Source: Paucimonas sp. (lineage in GTDB: Bacteria > Pseudomonadota > Gammaproteobacteria > Pseudomonadales > Pseudomonadaceae). Taken from it: a stretch of DNA of 37,695 nucleotides. The position numbers and the translations under genes were made by a program. The notes under the pieces were generated by a model that was given only the letters and a program-made list of their open reading frames with translations, was not told the origin of the DNA and did no database searches. Position 1 is the stretch's first letter. Each line of letters opens with the position of its first letter. This document shows positions 7,254 through 14,922 of the stretch, one piece after another. Location of the stretch: contig JAIRVG010000034.1 of NCBI GenBank assembly GCA_031253995.1, forward strand, positions 1 through 37,695, given 5' to 3'.

Positions 7254-8573
7254 TCAGGCTTCCTGGCCAGCACGGTGCTGACCCCAGCGCAGGTTGAGAT
7301 TGACGCCGAGGCTGAGGAACGGCTCCGGCGGGTTGCGGTTCGGCCCTGGCGAGCCGAGGAGGAAGTCGATCAGTTCGTCGCGCTCCCCCGCCAGCCAGTT
7401 GGCCAGCAAGGTGCCGGTGACCGTGCCACGGGTGATGCCCAGGCCGTTGCAGCACAGCGCCGCGTGGACCTTGGGCGCCAGGGTGCCGAAATGCGAAAGG
7501 TGGTTGCGCGACAGGCACATCGAGCCGCCCCAGGTGTAGTCGAACGGCGTGCCGGCGAGCATCGGGAAGCGCCGCTCGAACGACTCGCGATGTTGCCGCT
7601 GCGCCCGGTCGAGGAAGCGCTGGTGAGCGCGGCCGTCGGTATTGAAGCTGAAGCTGTTGCGCACCAGCAGGCGCTGGTCCGGAGTGCGACGCAGGGTGCT
7701 GCCGAACGGGTCGGCGGGAATGATGCCCCAGGTCGCCTTGCCGCCCAGGCGTTGCTGCTCCTCCTCGCTCAGTGGACGGGTCATGCTGGCGTAGGTAAAC
7801 ACCGGCAGCAGGCGTCCCGGCAGGAAACCGAAGTGCGAGGCGAAGGCGTTGTTGGTCAGCAGCAACTGGTCCGCTTCGATCGAGCCGTTGGCGTGGTGCA
7901 GGACGATGCTGCGGCCCTGCTCCAGGCGAGTGATCGTAGTGTTCTCGTAGAGCGTGACGTTGAGCGGCAGGCTCTCGGCCAGGCCCTTGGCCAGGGCCGC
8001 CGGCTGCAGGAGCATGGTGCCCGGGGTGTACAGGGCCTTCTTGTAGAAGCCGGTCCCAAGATGCGCAGGCAGGTCTTGCTGATCGAGCATCTGGTAGGCC
8101 TGGCCGAGCTTGTCGAGGCCCTGGCGATAGGCTTCCAGCACCGCCAGCCCCTTGTCCTCGATGGCCGCCTGGTACTTGCCGTCCGGGCGCAGCTGGCAGT
8201 CGATGCGATGGCGCTGGATCAGGTCGACGAGGATTTCCTGGGCGCGCAGGTTGAGCTTGAGGTTCATCCGCGCGGTGGCGAGGTCGCCGATGTAGTCCGG
8301 GGCGCCGATATCGTGAGGCAGGTCGATGGCGAAGCCGGAGTTGCGCCCGGACGCGCCGAAGCCGACCACCTGGGCGTCGACCAGGATGATTTCGTCTTCG
8401 GGATACTTGAGTGCAAGCTGGCGAGCTGCAGCCAGACCGGTGAAGCCGGCGCCGAGCACCGCCCAGCGGGCCTTGCTCTTGCCCTGGTGGGCGGGACGCG
8501 GCTGGCGCGCGGGGCTCAGGTGGAACCAGCCGCAACCATTGTCGTCGGCAGGGGTCGAGGTACTTCTGTACAT
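7254..8573 (-). CDS. FAD-dependent amine oxidoreductase (PuuB/DadA-like)
   Basis: A 439-residue DAO-fold flavoenzyme. A 35-residue leader precedes the FAD-binding motif WAVLGAGFTG (about 37-46), followed by VDAQVVGFGASGRNSGF. The C-terminal half has the WGGSMCLSRNHLSHFGTL and GLGITRGTVTG segments expected near the flavin in gamma-glutamylputrescine-oxidase-like proteins. It would oxidise an amine or amino acid to an imine. It is the second such oxidase within 5 kb and is not a close copy of the first. It is divergent from a GlxA-type regulator (start-to-start gap 127 bases) and heads a cluster with a P5C-reductase-like enzyme, a cupin and RidA. The substrate cannot be read from the sequence. 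Confidence 0.86.
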   Translation of the reverse strand: MYRSTSTPADDNGCGWFHLSPARQPRPAHQGKSKARWAVLGAGFTGLAAARQLALKYPEDEIILVDAQVVGFGASGRNSGFAIDLPHDIGAPDYIGDLATARMNLKLNLRAQEILVDLIQRHRIDCQLRPDGKYQAAIEDKGLAVLEAYRQGLDKLGQAYQMLDQQDLPAHLGTGFYKKALYTPGTMLLQPAALAKGLAESLPLNVTLYENTTITRLEQGRSIVLHHANGSIEADQLLLTNNAFASHFGFLPGRLLPVFTYASMTRPLSEEEQQRLGGKATWGIIPADPFGSTLRRTPDQRLLVRNSFSFNTDGRAHQRFLDRAQRQHRESFERRFPMLAGTPFDYTWGGSMCLSRNHLSHFGTLAPKVHAALCCNGLGITRGTVTGTLLANWLAGERDELIDFLLGSPGPNRNPPEPFLSLGVNLNLRWGQHRAGQEA

Positions 8574-8700
8574 GGACAGTTATCCGTATTGTTTGCCTCA
8601 CTATCGCATTGCCAACGCGCGGCGAAATATAAGACCCGGGACGAGTCATGGAAGGTTCCGGCACTCTGCGCGACAGCGTCCTCCATACAGGTGCCCCACC
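8574..8700. promoter_or_regulatory. Divergent promoter region, FAD oxidase / second GlxA regulator
   Basis: This 127-base gap between divergent starts must hold both promoters. An AT-richer patch (GCGGCGAAATATAAGACC, near 8621-8638) could contain a plus-strand -10. AGGTG precedes the regulator ATG. I see no convincing operator or sigma-54 motif. Confidence 0.35.
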
Positions 8701-9714
8701 ATGCCCACCGATGCCAAGCCGCCGTTCAACCTGCTGATCGTGGTCTTCCCCTGGTTCAACCTGGCGGCGACCACGGCGTTCATCGATCCCTTCCGCGCCG
8801 CCAACTACCTCAGCGGGCACACCCATTTCCATTGGCAGCTGGCCTCGATGCACGGCGGCATGGTCGAGGCCAGCAATGCCATGAGCACCGCCAGCCTGGC
8901 CCTGGCCGAGGTGCAGCAGCCGACGCCGGACCTGGTGATGCTGTCCTCCAGCTGGAACCCCGAGACCCTGCACAACCCGGCCCTCGGCGCCGCCCTGCGC
9001 GGCTGGGCGCGTGACGGGGCGATCCTCGCCGCGCTGGATACCGGCACCTACCTGCTGGCCGAGGCCGGGCTGCTGGACGGCCGTCGTGCCACCGGGCACT
9101 ACGAGCACATCGACTCGCTCAAGGAGCTGTACCCGCAGGTGGAGATCTGCGAGGACATGCTGGTCATGGAGGGCAAGCGCATCACCTGCTGCGGCGGCGC
9201 GGCGGCCACCGATTGCGCGCTGCATATCATCCGTTCACTGCACGGCGACGTGCTGGCCAACGAAACGGCGCGCTATCTGTTCCACGAGCGCCTGCGCCCG
9301 CTGGGCACCCAGCAGAATCCGCAGGCGCCGCAGCCGCTGGGCAATACCGTGCCGGACCTGGTGCGCCAGGCGATCCGCATCATGGAAGAGAACCTGGAGG
9401 AAGCGGTGACGATCCCGGCGATCTGCGCGCAGGTGGGGATTTCCCAGCGCCAGCTGGACCGCCTGTTCAACCAGATCGTGGGCAAGGGGCCGGCGGTGTA
9501 TTACCGGGATATCCGCCTGGACCGGGCACGCTGCCTGGTGACCCAGACCGACATGTCGCTGATGGAGATCGCCGTGGCGTCGGGGTTCTTCAACCAGTCG
9601 CATTTCAGCCGGATCTACCGGGAGCGCTTTGGCCTGACGCCGAGGAAGGATCGGCAGGAAGGCAGGATCCCGTTCGAGTATCGGGCCTGGCCGATGCATC
9701 AGGTCACCCCATGA
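8701..9714 (+). CDS. GlxA-family AraC-type regulator, CdhR/GbdR-like
   Basis: 337 residues: a DJ-1/PfpI-like domain (about 10-185) and an AraC helix-turn-helix pair (about 220-320; VTIPAICAQVGISQRQLDRL and LMEIAVASGFFNQSHFSRIY). The nucleophile-elbow Cys is replaced by Asp (AALDTGTYLLAEAGLLDG), so the domain should be a ligand sensor, not an enzyme. It lies directly upstream of the ten-gene oxygenase/BKACE/thioesterase cluster in the same direction, the position CdhR-type activators occupy beside carnitine genes. The divergent FAD oxidase cluster is a second possible target. Assignment as the true CdhR orthologue is not made, because the enzymes it sits beside are divergent from CdhA and CdhC. 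Confidence 0.87.
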   Translation: MPTDAKPPFNLLIVVFPWFNLAATTAFIDPFRAANYLSGHTHFHWQLASMHGGMVEASNAMSTASLALAEVQQPTPDLVMLSSSWNPETLHNPALGAALRGWARDGAILAALDTGTYLLAEAGLLDGRRATGHYEHIDSLKELYPQVEICEDMLVMEGKRITCCGGAAATDCALHIIRSLHGDVLANETARYLFHERLRPLGTQQNPQAPQPLGNTVPDLVRQAIRIMEENLEEAVTIPAICAQVGISQRQLDRLFNQIVGKGPAVYYRDIRLDRARCLVTQTDMSLMEIAVASGFFNQSHFSRIYRERFGLTPRKDRQEGRIPFEYRAWPMHQVTP

Positions 9715-9895
9715 CCGACCGCGTGACCTCCTGAAGCACGTCGCAAATCCACCCCACATACCCAAAAACGACCCCGGCCAAAAACCGACAAACCACGTCC
9801 ATTCCTGCACATTTCCCGCCCCGCCGCGCGCCCACTATCAGCCCCGAAGACAAGAACTCCAACACCAACAATTCTTGTACGGGACGACCGCTGAT
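9715..9895 (+). promoter_or_regulatory. Promoter region of the oxygenase/BKACE cluster with candidate AraC direct repeat
   Basis: This 181-base gap lies upstream of the Rieske oxygenase start. AAAAACGAC (9764-9772) and AAAAACCGAC (9780-9789) form a near-direct repeat with a 16-base period. Spaced direct half-sites are what AraC-type activators bind, and a regulator gene of that type ends immediately upstream. The ribosome site of the oxygenase is weak (GGGACGACC). No -35/-10 pair is clear. Confidence 0.35.
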
Positions 9896-11038
9896 ATGTC
9901 TGAAGTCATCGCCAAAACCCAGTTCGACGCCATCGCCCGGGGCTACCATCCCGACCCCCTGGTGTCCCAGTCGCTGCGCAAGGAAGCCTATATCGACCCG
10001 CAGTGGTTCCAGCTCGACCAGCAACGCATCATCAGCCAGTCCTGGCAGTGGGTCTGCCATGTGGAGAAGGTCCGCGAGCCCGGCAGCTACATCACCGCCG
10101 AGATCGCCGGCAACCCGGTGGCGGTGCTGCGGGACCAGAACGGCCAGCTCAAGGCCTTCTACAACGTGTGCAAGCACCGCGCCCACCCGTTGCTGGCCGG
10201 CGAAGGCACGGTCAAGCGGATCATCTGCCCCTATCACTCCTGGTGCTACGGCCTCGACGGCGCCCTCACCGGCGCGCCCCATGTCGGCGGGCTGAAGGAC
10301 TTCAACAAGAGCGACATCCACCTGAGCCCGGTGCAGGTCGAGGAATTCTGCGGCTTCATCTTCGTCAACCTCGACCCCGACGCCCGCCCCCTCGCCGAAC
10401 AGTCCGGCGAGCTGCAGCAGGAAGTCCTGCACTGGGCCCCGGACGTGGCCAACCTGACCTTCGGCCACCGCCTCACCTACGCAATCAAGTCCAACTGGAA
10501 GAACGTGGTCGACAACTTCCTGGAGTGCTACCACTGCCCCACCGCGCACAAGGACTTCTGCACCCTGGTGGACATGGACACCTACAAGGTGCAGACCCAC
10601 GGCATCTACTCCAGCCACATGGCCGAGGCCGGTAACGGCCAGAACAGCGCCTACGACACCTCCAAGGCCAAGGTGCGCACCCACGCGGTGTGGTGGCTGT
10701 GGCCCAACACCTGCCTGATGCGCTACCCCGGGCGCAGCTCGATGATCGTCCTGCACATCATCCCCGCCGGCCCCGACCTGACCTACGAGACCTACGACTT
10801 CTACCTGGAGACCCCGGAACCCGACGAAATGGAACGGGAAGCCATCCGCTACCTCGACGAGGTGCTGCAGGTGGAGGACATCTCCCTGGTGGAGAACGTC
10901 CAGCGCGGCATGCGCACCCCGGCCTTCGAGCAGGGCCGGATCGTCACCGACCCCAACGGCTCGGGCAAGTCGGAACACGCCCTGCACCACTTCCACGGCC
11001 TGATCCTCGACGCCTACCGCAAGGGGGTGCAGGCATGA
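9896..11038 (+). CDS. Rieske non-heme iron oxygenase, CntA/YeaW (carnitine oxygenase)-like
   Basis: A 380-residue oxygenase alpha subunit. The Rieske 2Fe-2S ligands are Cys92, His94, Cys111 and His114 (VCKHRAHP and CPYHSW). The mononuclear iron ligands are His213 and His218 (ECYHCPTAH) and Asp328 (VEDISLVENVQRG). Glu210 lies three residues before His213, where quaternary-amine oxygenases such as CntA carry the bridging glutamate that replaces the usual aspartate. The VDNFLECYHC and LVENVQRG segments match what I recall of CntA closely. CntA splits carnitine to trimethylamine and malic semialdehyde; GbcA demethylates glycine betaine. The electron donor is probably the reductase at 15933-16883. 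It is first in a ten-gene cluster, and its stop overlaps the next start (ATGA). The family is firm; the substrate is inferred. Confidence 0.9.
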   Translation: MSEVIAKTQFDAIARGYHPDPLVSQSLRKEAYIDPQWFQLDQQRIISQSWQWVCHVEKVREPGSYITAEIAGNPVAVLRDQNGQLKAFYNVCKHRAHPLLAGEGTVKRIICPYHSWCYGLDGALTGAPHVGGLKDFNKSDIHLSPVQVEEFCGFIFVNLDPDARPLAEQSGELQQEVLHWAPDVANLTFGHRLTYAIKSNWKNVVDNFLECYHCPTAHKDFCTLVDMDTYKVQTHGIYSSHMAEAGNGQNSAYDTSKAKVRTHAVWWLWPNTCLMRYPGRSSMIVLHIIPAGPDLTYETYDFYLETPEPDEMEREAIRYLDEVLQVEDISLVENVQRGMRTPAFEQGRIVTDPNGSGKSEHALHHFHGLILDAYRKGVQA

Positions 11039-11790
11039 GCGGCTCATTGCACGGCAAGGTGGCGCTGGTCACCGGGGGTATCGGCGGGATCGGCCGGGCG
11101 ATCTGCGCGCGCTTCGTCCGCGAAGGCGCCACGGTGTTCGCCGCCGACCTGCGCGAAGGCGAAGCGGCCCGAGGCAGCCGCTTCCTGCAATTGGACGTGG
11201 CCTGCGAAGAGAGCGTACGCGCCGCCATGGACCAGGTCCGCGAGGTGGCCGGCAAGCTCGACGTGCTGGTCAACGCCGCCGGCATCGAGATCGAGAAGAC
11301 CATCGAGGAAACCAGCCTGGCCGACTGGAACCGCATCTTCGCCGTCAACGTCACCGGCACCTTCCTGGTCTCCAAGCATGCCCTGCCGCTGCTGCGCGAG
11401 GGCCAGGGCGCGAGCATCGTCAACTTCGGCTCCTACGACGGCTTCATCGCCGACCCGGGCCTGGCCGCCTACTGCGCCACCAAGGGCGCGGTGCATGCAC
11501 TGACCCGGGCCATGGCCTGCGACCACGGCCCGGAAGGCATCCGCGTCAACGCCATCTGCCCGGGCTACGTGGACACGCCGATGCTGCGCAGTTTCTTCCG
11601 CGACCACGGCGACATCGACAGCCTCGAAGCAGCCGTGCGCGACGTCCACCCAACCCGGCGCTACGGCACCCCGGACGACGTCGCCAACCTGGTCAACTGG
11701 CTGGCCGGCGACGAGGCGCGCTACGCCTCGGGCCAGCTGTGGGTCCTCGACGGCGGCCTGACCGCCCAAGTCCAACAAATGAAACTGTGA
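11035..11790 (+). CDS. Short-chain dehydrogenase/reductase (SDR) 1
   Basis: A 251-residue classical SDR: cofactor loop TGGIGGIG at 13-20, NAAG at 80-83, catalytic Ser133, Tyr146 and Lys150 (YCATK), and the PGYVDT segment after beta-strand 6. Asp38 at the end of beta-2 (FAADLR) favours NAD(H) over NADP(H). It oxidises a hydroxyl group or reduces a ketone in the pathway of the cluster. It is translationally coupled to the oxygenase gene by a four-base overlap. It resembles the second SDR at 14164-14922 in layout (both have IEKTIEETS/VEKTLPDTS after NAG), so the two may act on related intermediates or stereoisomers. Confidence 0.9.
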   Translation: MSGSLHGKVALVTGGIGGIGRAICARFVREGATVFAADLREGEAARGSRFLQLDVACEESVRAAMDQVREVAGKLDVLVNAAGIEIEKTIEETSLADWNRIFAVNVTGTFLVSKHALPLLREGQGASIVNFGSYDGFIADPGLAAYCATKGAVHALTRAMACDHGPEGIRVNAICPGYVDTPMLRSFFRDHGDIDSLEAAVRDVHPTRRYGTPDDVANLVNWLAGDEARYASGQLWVLDGGLTAQVQQMKL

Positions 11791-11798
11791 GCGCCATC

Positions 11799-12728
11799 AT
11801 GCCCAAATCCGTGATCATCACCTGCGCCACCACCGGTGGCGTGCACACCCCGACCATGTCCGAGCATCTGCCGATCACCCCGGACCAGATCGCCGCCTCG
11901 TCCATCGAGGCCGCCGAAGCCGGTGCCTCGATCATCCACCTGCACGCCCGTCATCCCGAGACCGGCAAGCCGGACCCGCGTCCGGAGCTGTTCCGCGATT
12001 TCATGGGCCAGATCAAGGGCCGCAGCGACGCCGTGCTCAACGTCTCCACCGGCGGCGGCCTGGGCATGAGCCGCGAGGAACGCCTGCGCGCCGCCATCAG
12101 CCTGAGCCCGGAAATGGCCTCGCTCAACGTCGGCTCGATGAACTTCGGCATCTTCCCGATGAAGGCCAAGCACACCGCCTGGAAGCACGACTGGGAGCCG
12201 GCATTCCTCGACAGCACCCGCGACTTCATCTTCCGCAACACCTTCACCGACATCGAGTACATCCTCAAGGAACTGGGCGATGGCCACGGCACCCGCTTCG
12301 AGTTCGAGTGCTACGACCTCGGGCACCTGTACAACCTGGCCTGGGTCATCGACCAGGGCTGGATCAAGCCGCCGTTCTTCGTGCAGATGGTCTTCGGCGT
12401 GCTCGGCGGCGTGGGCGCCGACCTCGACAACCTGATGCACATGCACACCATCGCCCAGAAGCTGTTCGGCAAGGACTACGAGTGGTCGGTGCTGGCCGCC
12501 GGCAAGAACCAGATGGCCTTCGCCACCCAGGCCGCGCTGCTCGGCGGCAACCTGCGGGTCGGCCTGGAGGACAGCCTGTACATCGGCCCTGGCGAGCTGG
12601 CCAGGAGCAACGCCGAGCAGGTGCACAAGGTCCGCGGCATCGTCGAGAACCTGGGGCTCAAGGTCGCCACCCCGGCCGAAGCGCGCCAGCGCCTGGGCCT
12701 CAAGGGCGGCGACAAGGTCGAGTTCTGA
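11799..12728 (+). CDS. Beta-keto acid cleavage enzyme (BKACE) family protein
   Basis: A 309-residue TIM-barrel enzyme of the BKACE/Kce family. These zinc enzymes transfer the acyl part of a beta-keto acid to CoA from acetyl-CoA, releasing acetoacetate. The zinc-site residues are visible: His47 and His49 in IIHLHAR, and Glu257 in RVGLEDS; the VIITCATTGG start is also typical. CdhC, which cleaves 3-dehydrocarnitine to betainyl-CoA, belongs to this family. As I remember it, P. aeruginosa CdhC has AHCHVRDPKTGK where this protein has IHLHARHPETGK, and the active-site loops differ, so this is probably a different subgroup with its own beta-keto acid. The CdhB-like thioesterase in the cluster supports a betainyl-CoA-like product. 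The ATG at 11799 sits eight bases after the SDR stop. Confidence 0.88.
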   Translation: MPKSVIITCATTGGVHTPTMSEHLPITPDQIAASSIEAAEAGASIIHLHARHPETGKPDPRPELFRDFMGQIKGRSDAVLNVSTGGGLGMSREERLRAAISLSPEMASLNVGSMNFGIFPMKAKHTAWKHDWEPAFLDSTRDFIFRNTFTDIEYILKELGDGHGTRFEFECYDLGHLYNLAWVIDQGWIKPPFFVQMVFGVLGGVGADLDNLMHMHTIAQKLFGKDYEWSVLAAGKNQMAFATQAALLGGNLRVGLEDSLYIGPGELARSNAEQVHKVRGIVENLGLKVATPAEARQRLGLKGGDKVEF

Positions 12729-12745
12729 ATTCCGGGAGAATCCTC

Positions 12746-14167
12746 ATGCACACTCGAATGCTGATCGACGGCGAACTGCTCGTCGGCGCCGGACAAGCCT
12801 TGCCGGTGTTCGACCCGGCCCTGGGCGAATGCATCGCCACGGTCAACGAAGCCAGTGTCGAACAGGTGGACGCCGCGGTAGGCGCGGCGCAACGGGCCTT
12901 CGCCGGCTATTCGCGCAGCACGCCGGCCGAGCGCTCGGCGCTGTTGCTGGAAATCGCCGCCGTGGTGGAGGCCAACGCCGAGGAGCTGGCGGCCCTGGAA
13001 AGCCGCAATGCCGGCAAGCCCTGGCCGTCGCCGCTGCACGACGAGATGCCGCTGACCGTGGACACCTTCCGCTTCTTCGCCGGGGCGGCGCGAACCCTGT
13101 CCGGGGTGGCCGCCGGGGAATACGTGGCCGGCCATACCAGCCTGATCCGTCGCGACCCGCTGGGCCCGATTGCCGCCATCGCGCCGTGGAACTACCCGCT
13201 GATGATGGCCGCGTGGAAACTCGCCGCGCCCCTGGCCGCCGGCTGCAGCGTGATCCTCAAACCCTCGGAACTGACCCCGCTGTCCACCCTGCGCCTCGGC
13301 GAACTGCTGCAGGACGTGGTGCCCCGGGGCCTGGTCAACATCATCCACGGCACAGGAGCGACCCTCGGTGATCATCTCGTCAATGCTGCTGGGGTGGAAG
13401 GCATCAGCATCACCGGCTCGCCAGCGACTGGCGCGGCAGCGATGCGCGCGGCGGCTAAACAGTTGCGCCAGGTTCATCTCGAACTGGGTGGCAAGGCGCC
13501 GGTGATCGTCTACACCGATGCCGATGTCGACAAGCTGGTGGCCACCCTGCGCGGTACGGCCTTCTTCAACGCAGGGCAGGACTGCGCCCAACCCTGCCGC
13601 CTGCTGGTGGAGGACAGTGTCTACCAACGGGTGGTCGAGGCACTGGCCGCTGCGGTGGGCTCGATCCGCACCGGCGCGCAGCAGGAAGACGGCACGGAAA
13701 TGGGTCCGCTGATCAGCGAAGCCCACTGCCAACGGGTCGCCGCCTTCGTCGAGCGGGCTCGCGTGAGTGCCCGGGTGGTGGCCGGTGGTGAACGGGAAAA
13801 CCGCCCCGGCTACTTCTACCGCCCCACGGTGATCGCCGATGTCGCCCATGACGCGGAAATCGCCACCCAGGAAATCTTCGGTCCGGTGATCACGGTGTCG
13901 CGCTTCGCCGCCCACGAGGATCCGGTGGCCATCGCCAATGCCGGTCGCTACGGCCTGGCCTCGTCGGTGTGGACCCGCGACAACGGCCGCGCCATGGAGG
14001 TCACCAGTCGCCTGCGCTACGGCTTCACCTGGGTCAACACCCACGGCGTGGCCACCCCGGAAATGCCCTGGGCGGCGATGAAGGGCTCGGGGCATGGCTG
14101 CGATATGTCGGTGTTCGCCCTGGACGCCTACACCAGCGTCCGCCACGTCATGTTCGCCCACGGATGA
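12746..14167 (+). CDS. Aldehyde dehydrogenase, gamma-aminobutyraldehyde dehydrogenase-like
   Basis: A 473-residue ALDH with APWNYP (146-151), general base Glu246 in LELGGKAP, and catalytic Cys280 in NAGQDCAQPC. The stretches FRFFAGAARTLSG, AAGEYVAGHTSLIRRDPLG and WVNTHGVATPEMPW closely resemble E. coli YdcW/PatD, which oxidises 4-aminobutyraldehyde. The nearest chemical analogue in carnitine metabolism would be 4-trimethylaminobutyraldehyde, or the malic semialdehyde that a CntA-type oxygenase releases; which applies here is not known. A GGGAGA ribosome site precedes the ATG. The 3' end overlaps the next SDR start by four bases. Confidence 0.9.
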   Translation: MHTRMLIDGELLVGAGQALPVFDPALGECIATVNEASVEQVDAAVGAAQRAFAGYSRSTPAERSALLLEIAAVVEANAEELAALESRNAGKPWPSPLHDEMPLTVDTFRFFAGAARTLSGVAAGEYVAGHTSLIRRDPLGPIAAIAPWNYPLMMAAWKLAAPLAAGCSVILKPSELTPLSTLRLGELLQDVVPRGLVNIIHGTGATLGDHLVNAAGVEGISITGSPATGAAAMRAAAKQLRQVHLELGGKAPVIVYTDADVDKLVATLRGTAFFNAGQDCAQPCRLLVEDSVYQRVVEALAAAVGSIRTGAQQEDGTEMGPLISEAHCQRVAAFVERARVSARVVAGGERENRPGYFYRPTVIADVAHDAEIATQEIFGPVITVSRFAAHEDPVAIANAGRYGLASSVWTRDNGRAMEVTSRLRYGFTWVNTHGVATPEMPWAAMKGSGHGCDMSVFALDAYTSVRHVMFAHG

Positions 14168-14922
14168 TCGCCATGAACAACGCAATCGTGATTGTCAGCG
14201 GCGGCAGCCGTGGAATCGGCCGGGCCATCGTCGAGCGCTTCCTGGCCGACGGCGCACGGGTGGCGACCTGCGGACGCGGCGAGCGCCCCGCCGACCTGCC
14301 CGGCGAGGTGCTCTGGGTCCAGGCCGACGTGGCCCGCGCCGCCGATGCCGAGCGGGTGGTGCAACGCACCCTGGAACGCTTCGGCACGCCGACGGTGCTG
14401 GTCAACAACGCCGGCGTCCAGGTGGAGAAAACCCTGCCGGACACCAGCGACGAGGACTGGGAGCAGGTCATGGGCATCAATGCCCGCGGCACCTTCAACC
14501 TGTGCCGGGCAGTGTTGCCGTACCTGGGTGAGCACGGCGGCAGCATCGTCAATATCGGTTCGATTTCCGGGCTCAACGCCGACCCGGGCATGGCCCTGTA
14601 CAACGCCTCGAAAGCCTTCGTCCACGGCCTGACCCGCTCCCTCGCCGTCGACCATGGTCCCGCCGTGCGCTGCAACGCGGTATGCCCCGGCTGGATCATG
14701 ACCGCCATGGCCGAGGACGGTTTCGCCGTGGCCCGGGATCCCGCCCGGGCCCAGGCCGACGCCCTCGCCCGCCACCCCGCCGGCCGCTTCGGCAAGCCGG
14801 AAGATGTCGCCGGCCTGGTGGCCTGGCTCGCTTCGCCACAGGCCGCCTTCGTCACCGGCCAGTGCTACGTCATCGATGGCGGCCTGACCGCCGCTTCCCC
14901 CCTGCAACCGAGGTTTTTCTGA
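14164..14922 (+). CDS. Short-chain dehydrogenase/reductase (SDR) 2
   Basis: A 252-residue classical SDR: cofactor loop SGGSRGIG at 12-19, NNAG at 81-84, catalytic Ser133, Tyr146 and Lys150 (YNASK), PGWIMT after beta-6, and a C-terminal DGGLTA. The start is either the ATG at 14164, which overlaps the ALDH stop as ATGA, or the ATG at 14173 three codons later; neither has a strong ribosome site, and coupling favours the first. The stop overlaps the next start as TGATG. After a Gly/Arg-rich beta-2 (ATCGRGERP) there is no acidic residue, which suggests NADP(H), unlike SDR 1. The role is an alcohol/ketone step in the cluster's pathway. Confidence 0.9.
   Translation: MIAMNNAIVIVSGGSRGIGRAIVERFLADGARVATCGRGERPADLPGEVLWVQADVARAADAERVVQRTLERFGTPTVLVNNAGVQVEKTLPDTSDEDWEQVMGINARGTFNLCRAVLPYLGEHGGSIVNIGSISGLNADPGMALYNASKAFVHGLTRSLAVDHGPAVRCNAVCPGWIMTAMAEDGFAVARDPARAQADALARHPAGRFGKPEDVAGLVAWLASPQAAFVTGQCYVIDGGLTAASPLQPRFF

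Noticed and set aside
9896..11038. Assignment as glycine betaine demethylase GbcA or an aromatic-ring dioxygenase
   Set aside because: The LVENVQRG and VDNFLECYHC regions and total length match CntA better than GbcA as remembered, and there is no beta-subunit gene as expected for ring dioxygenases.
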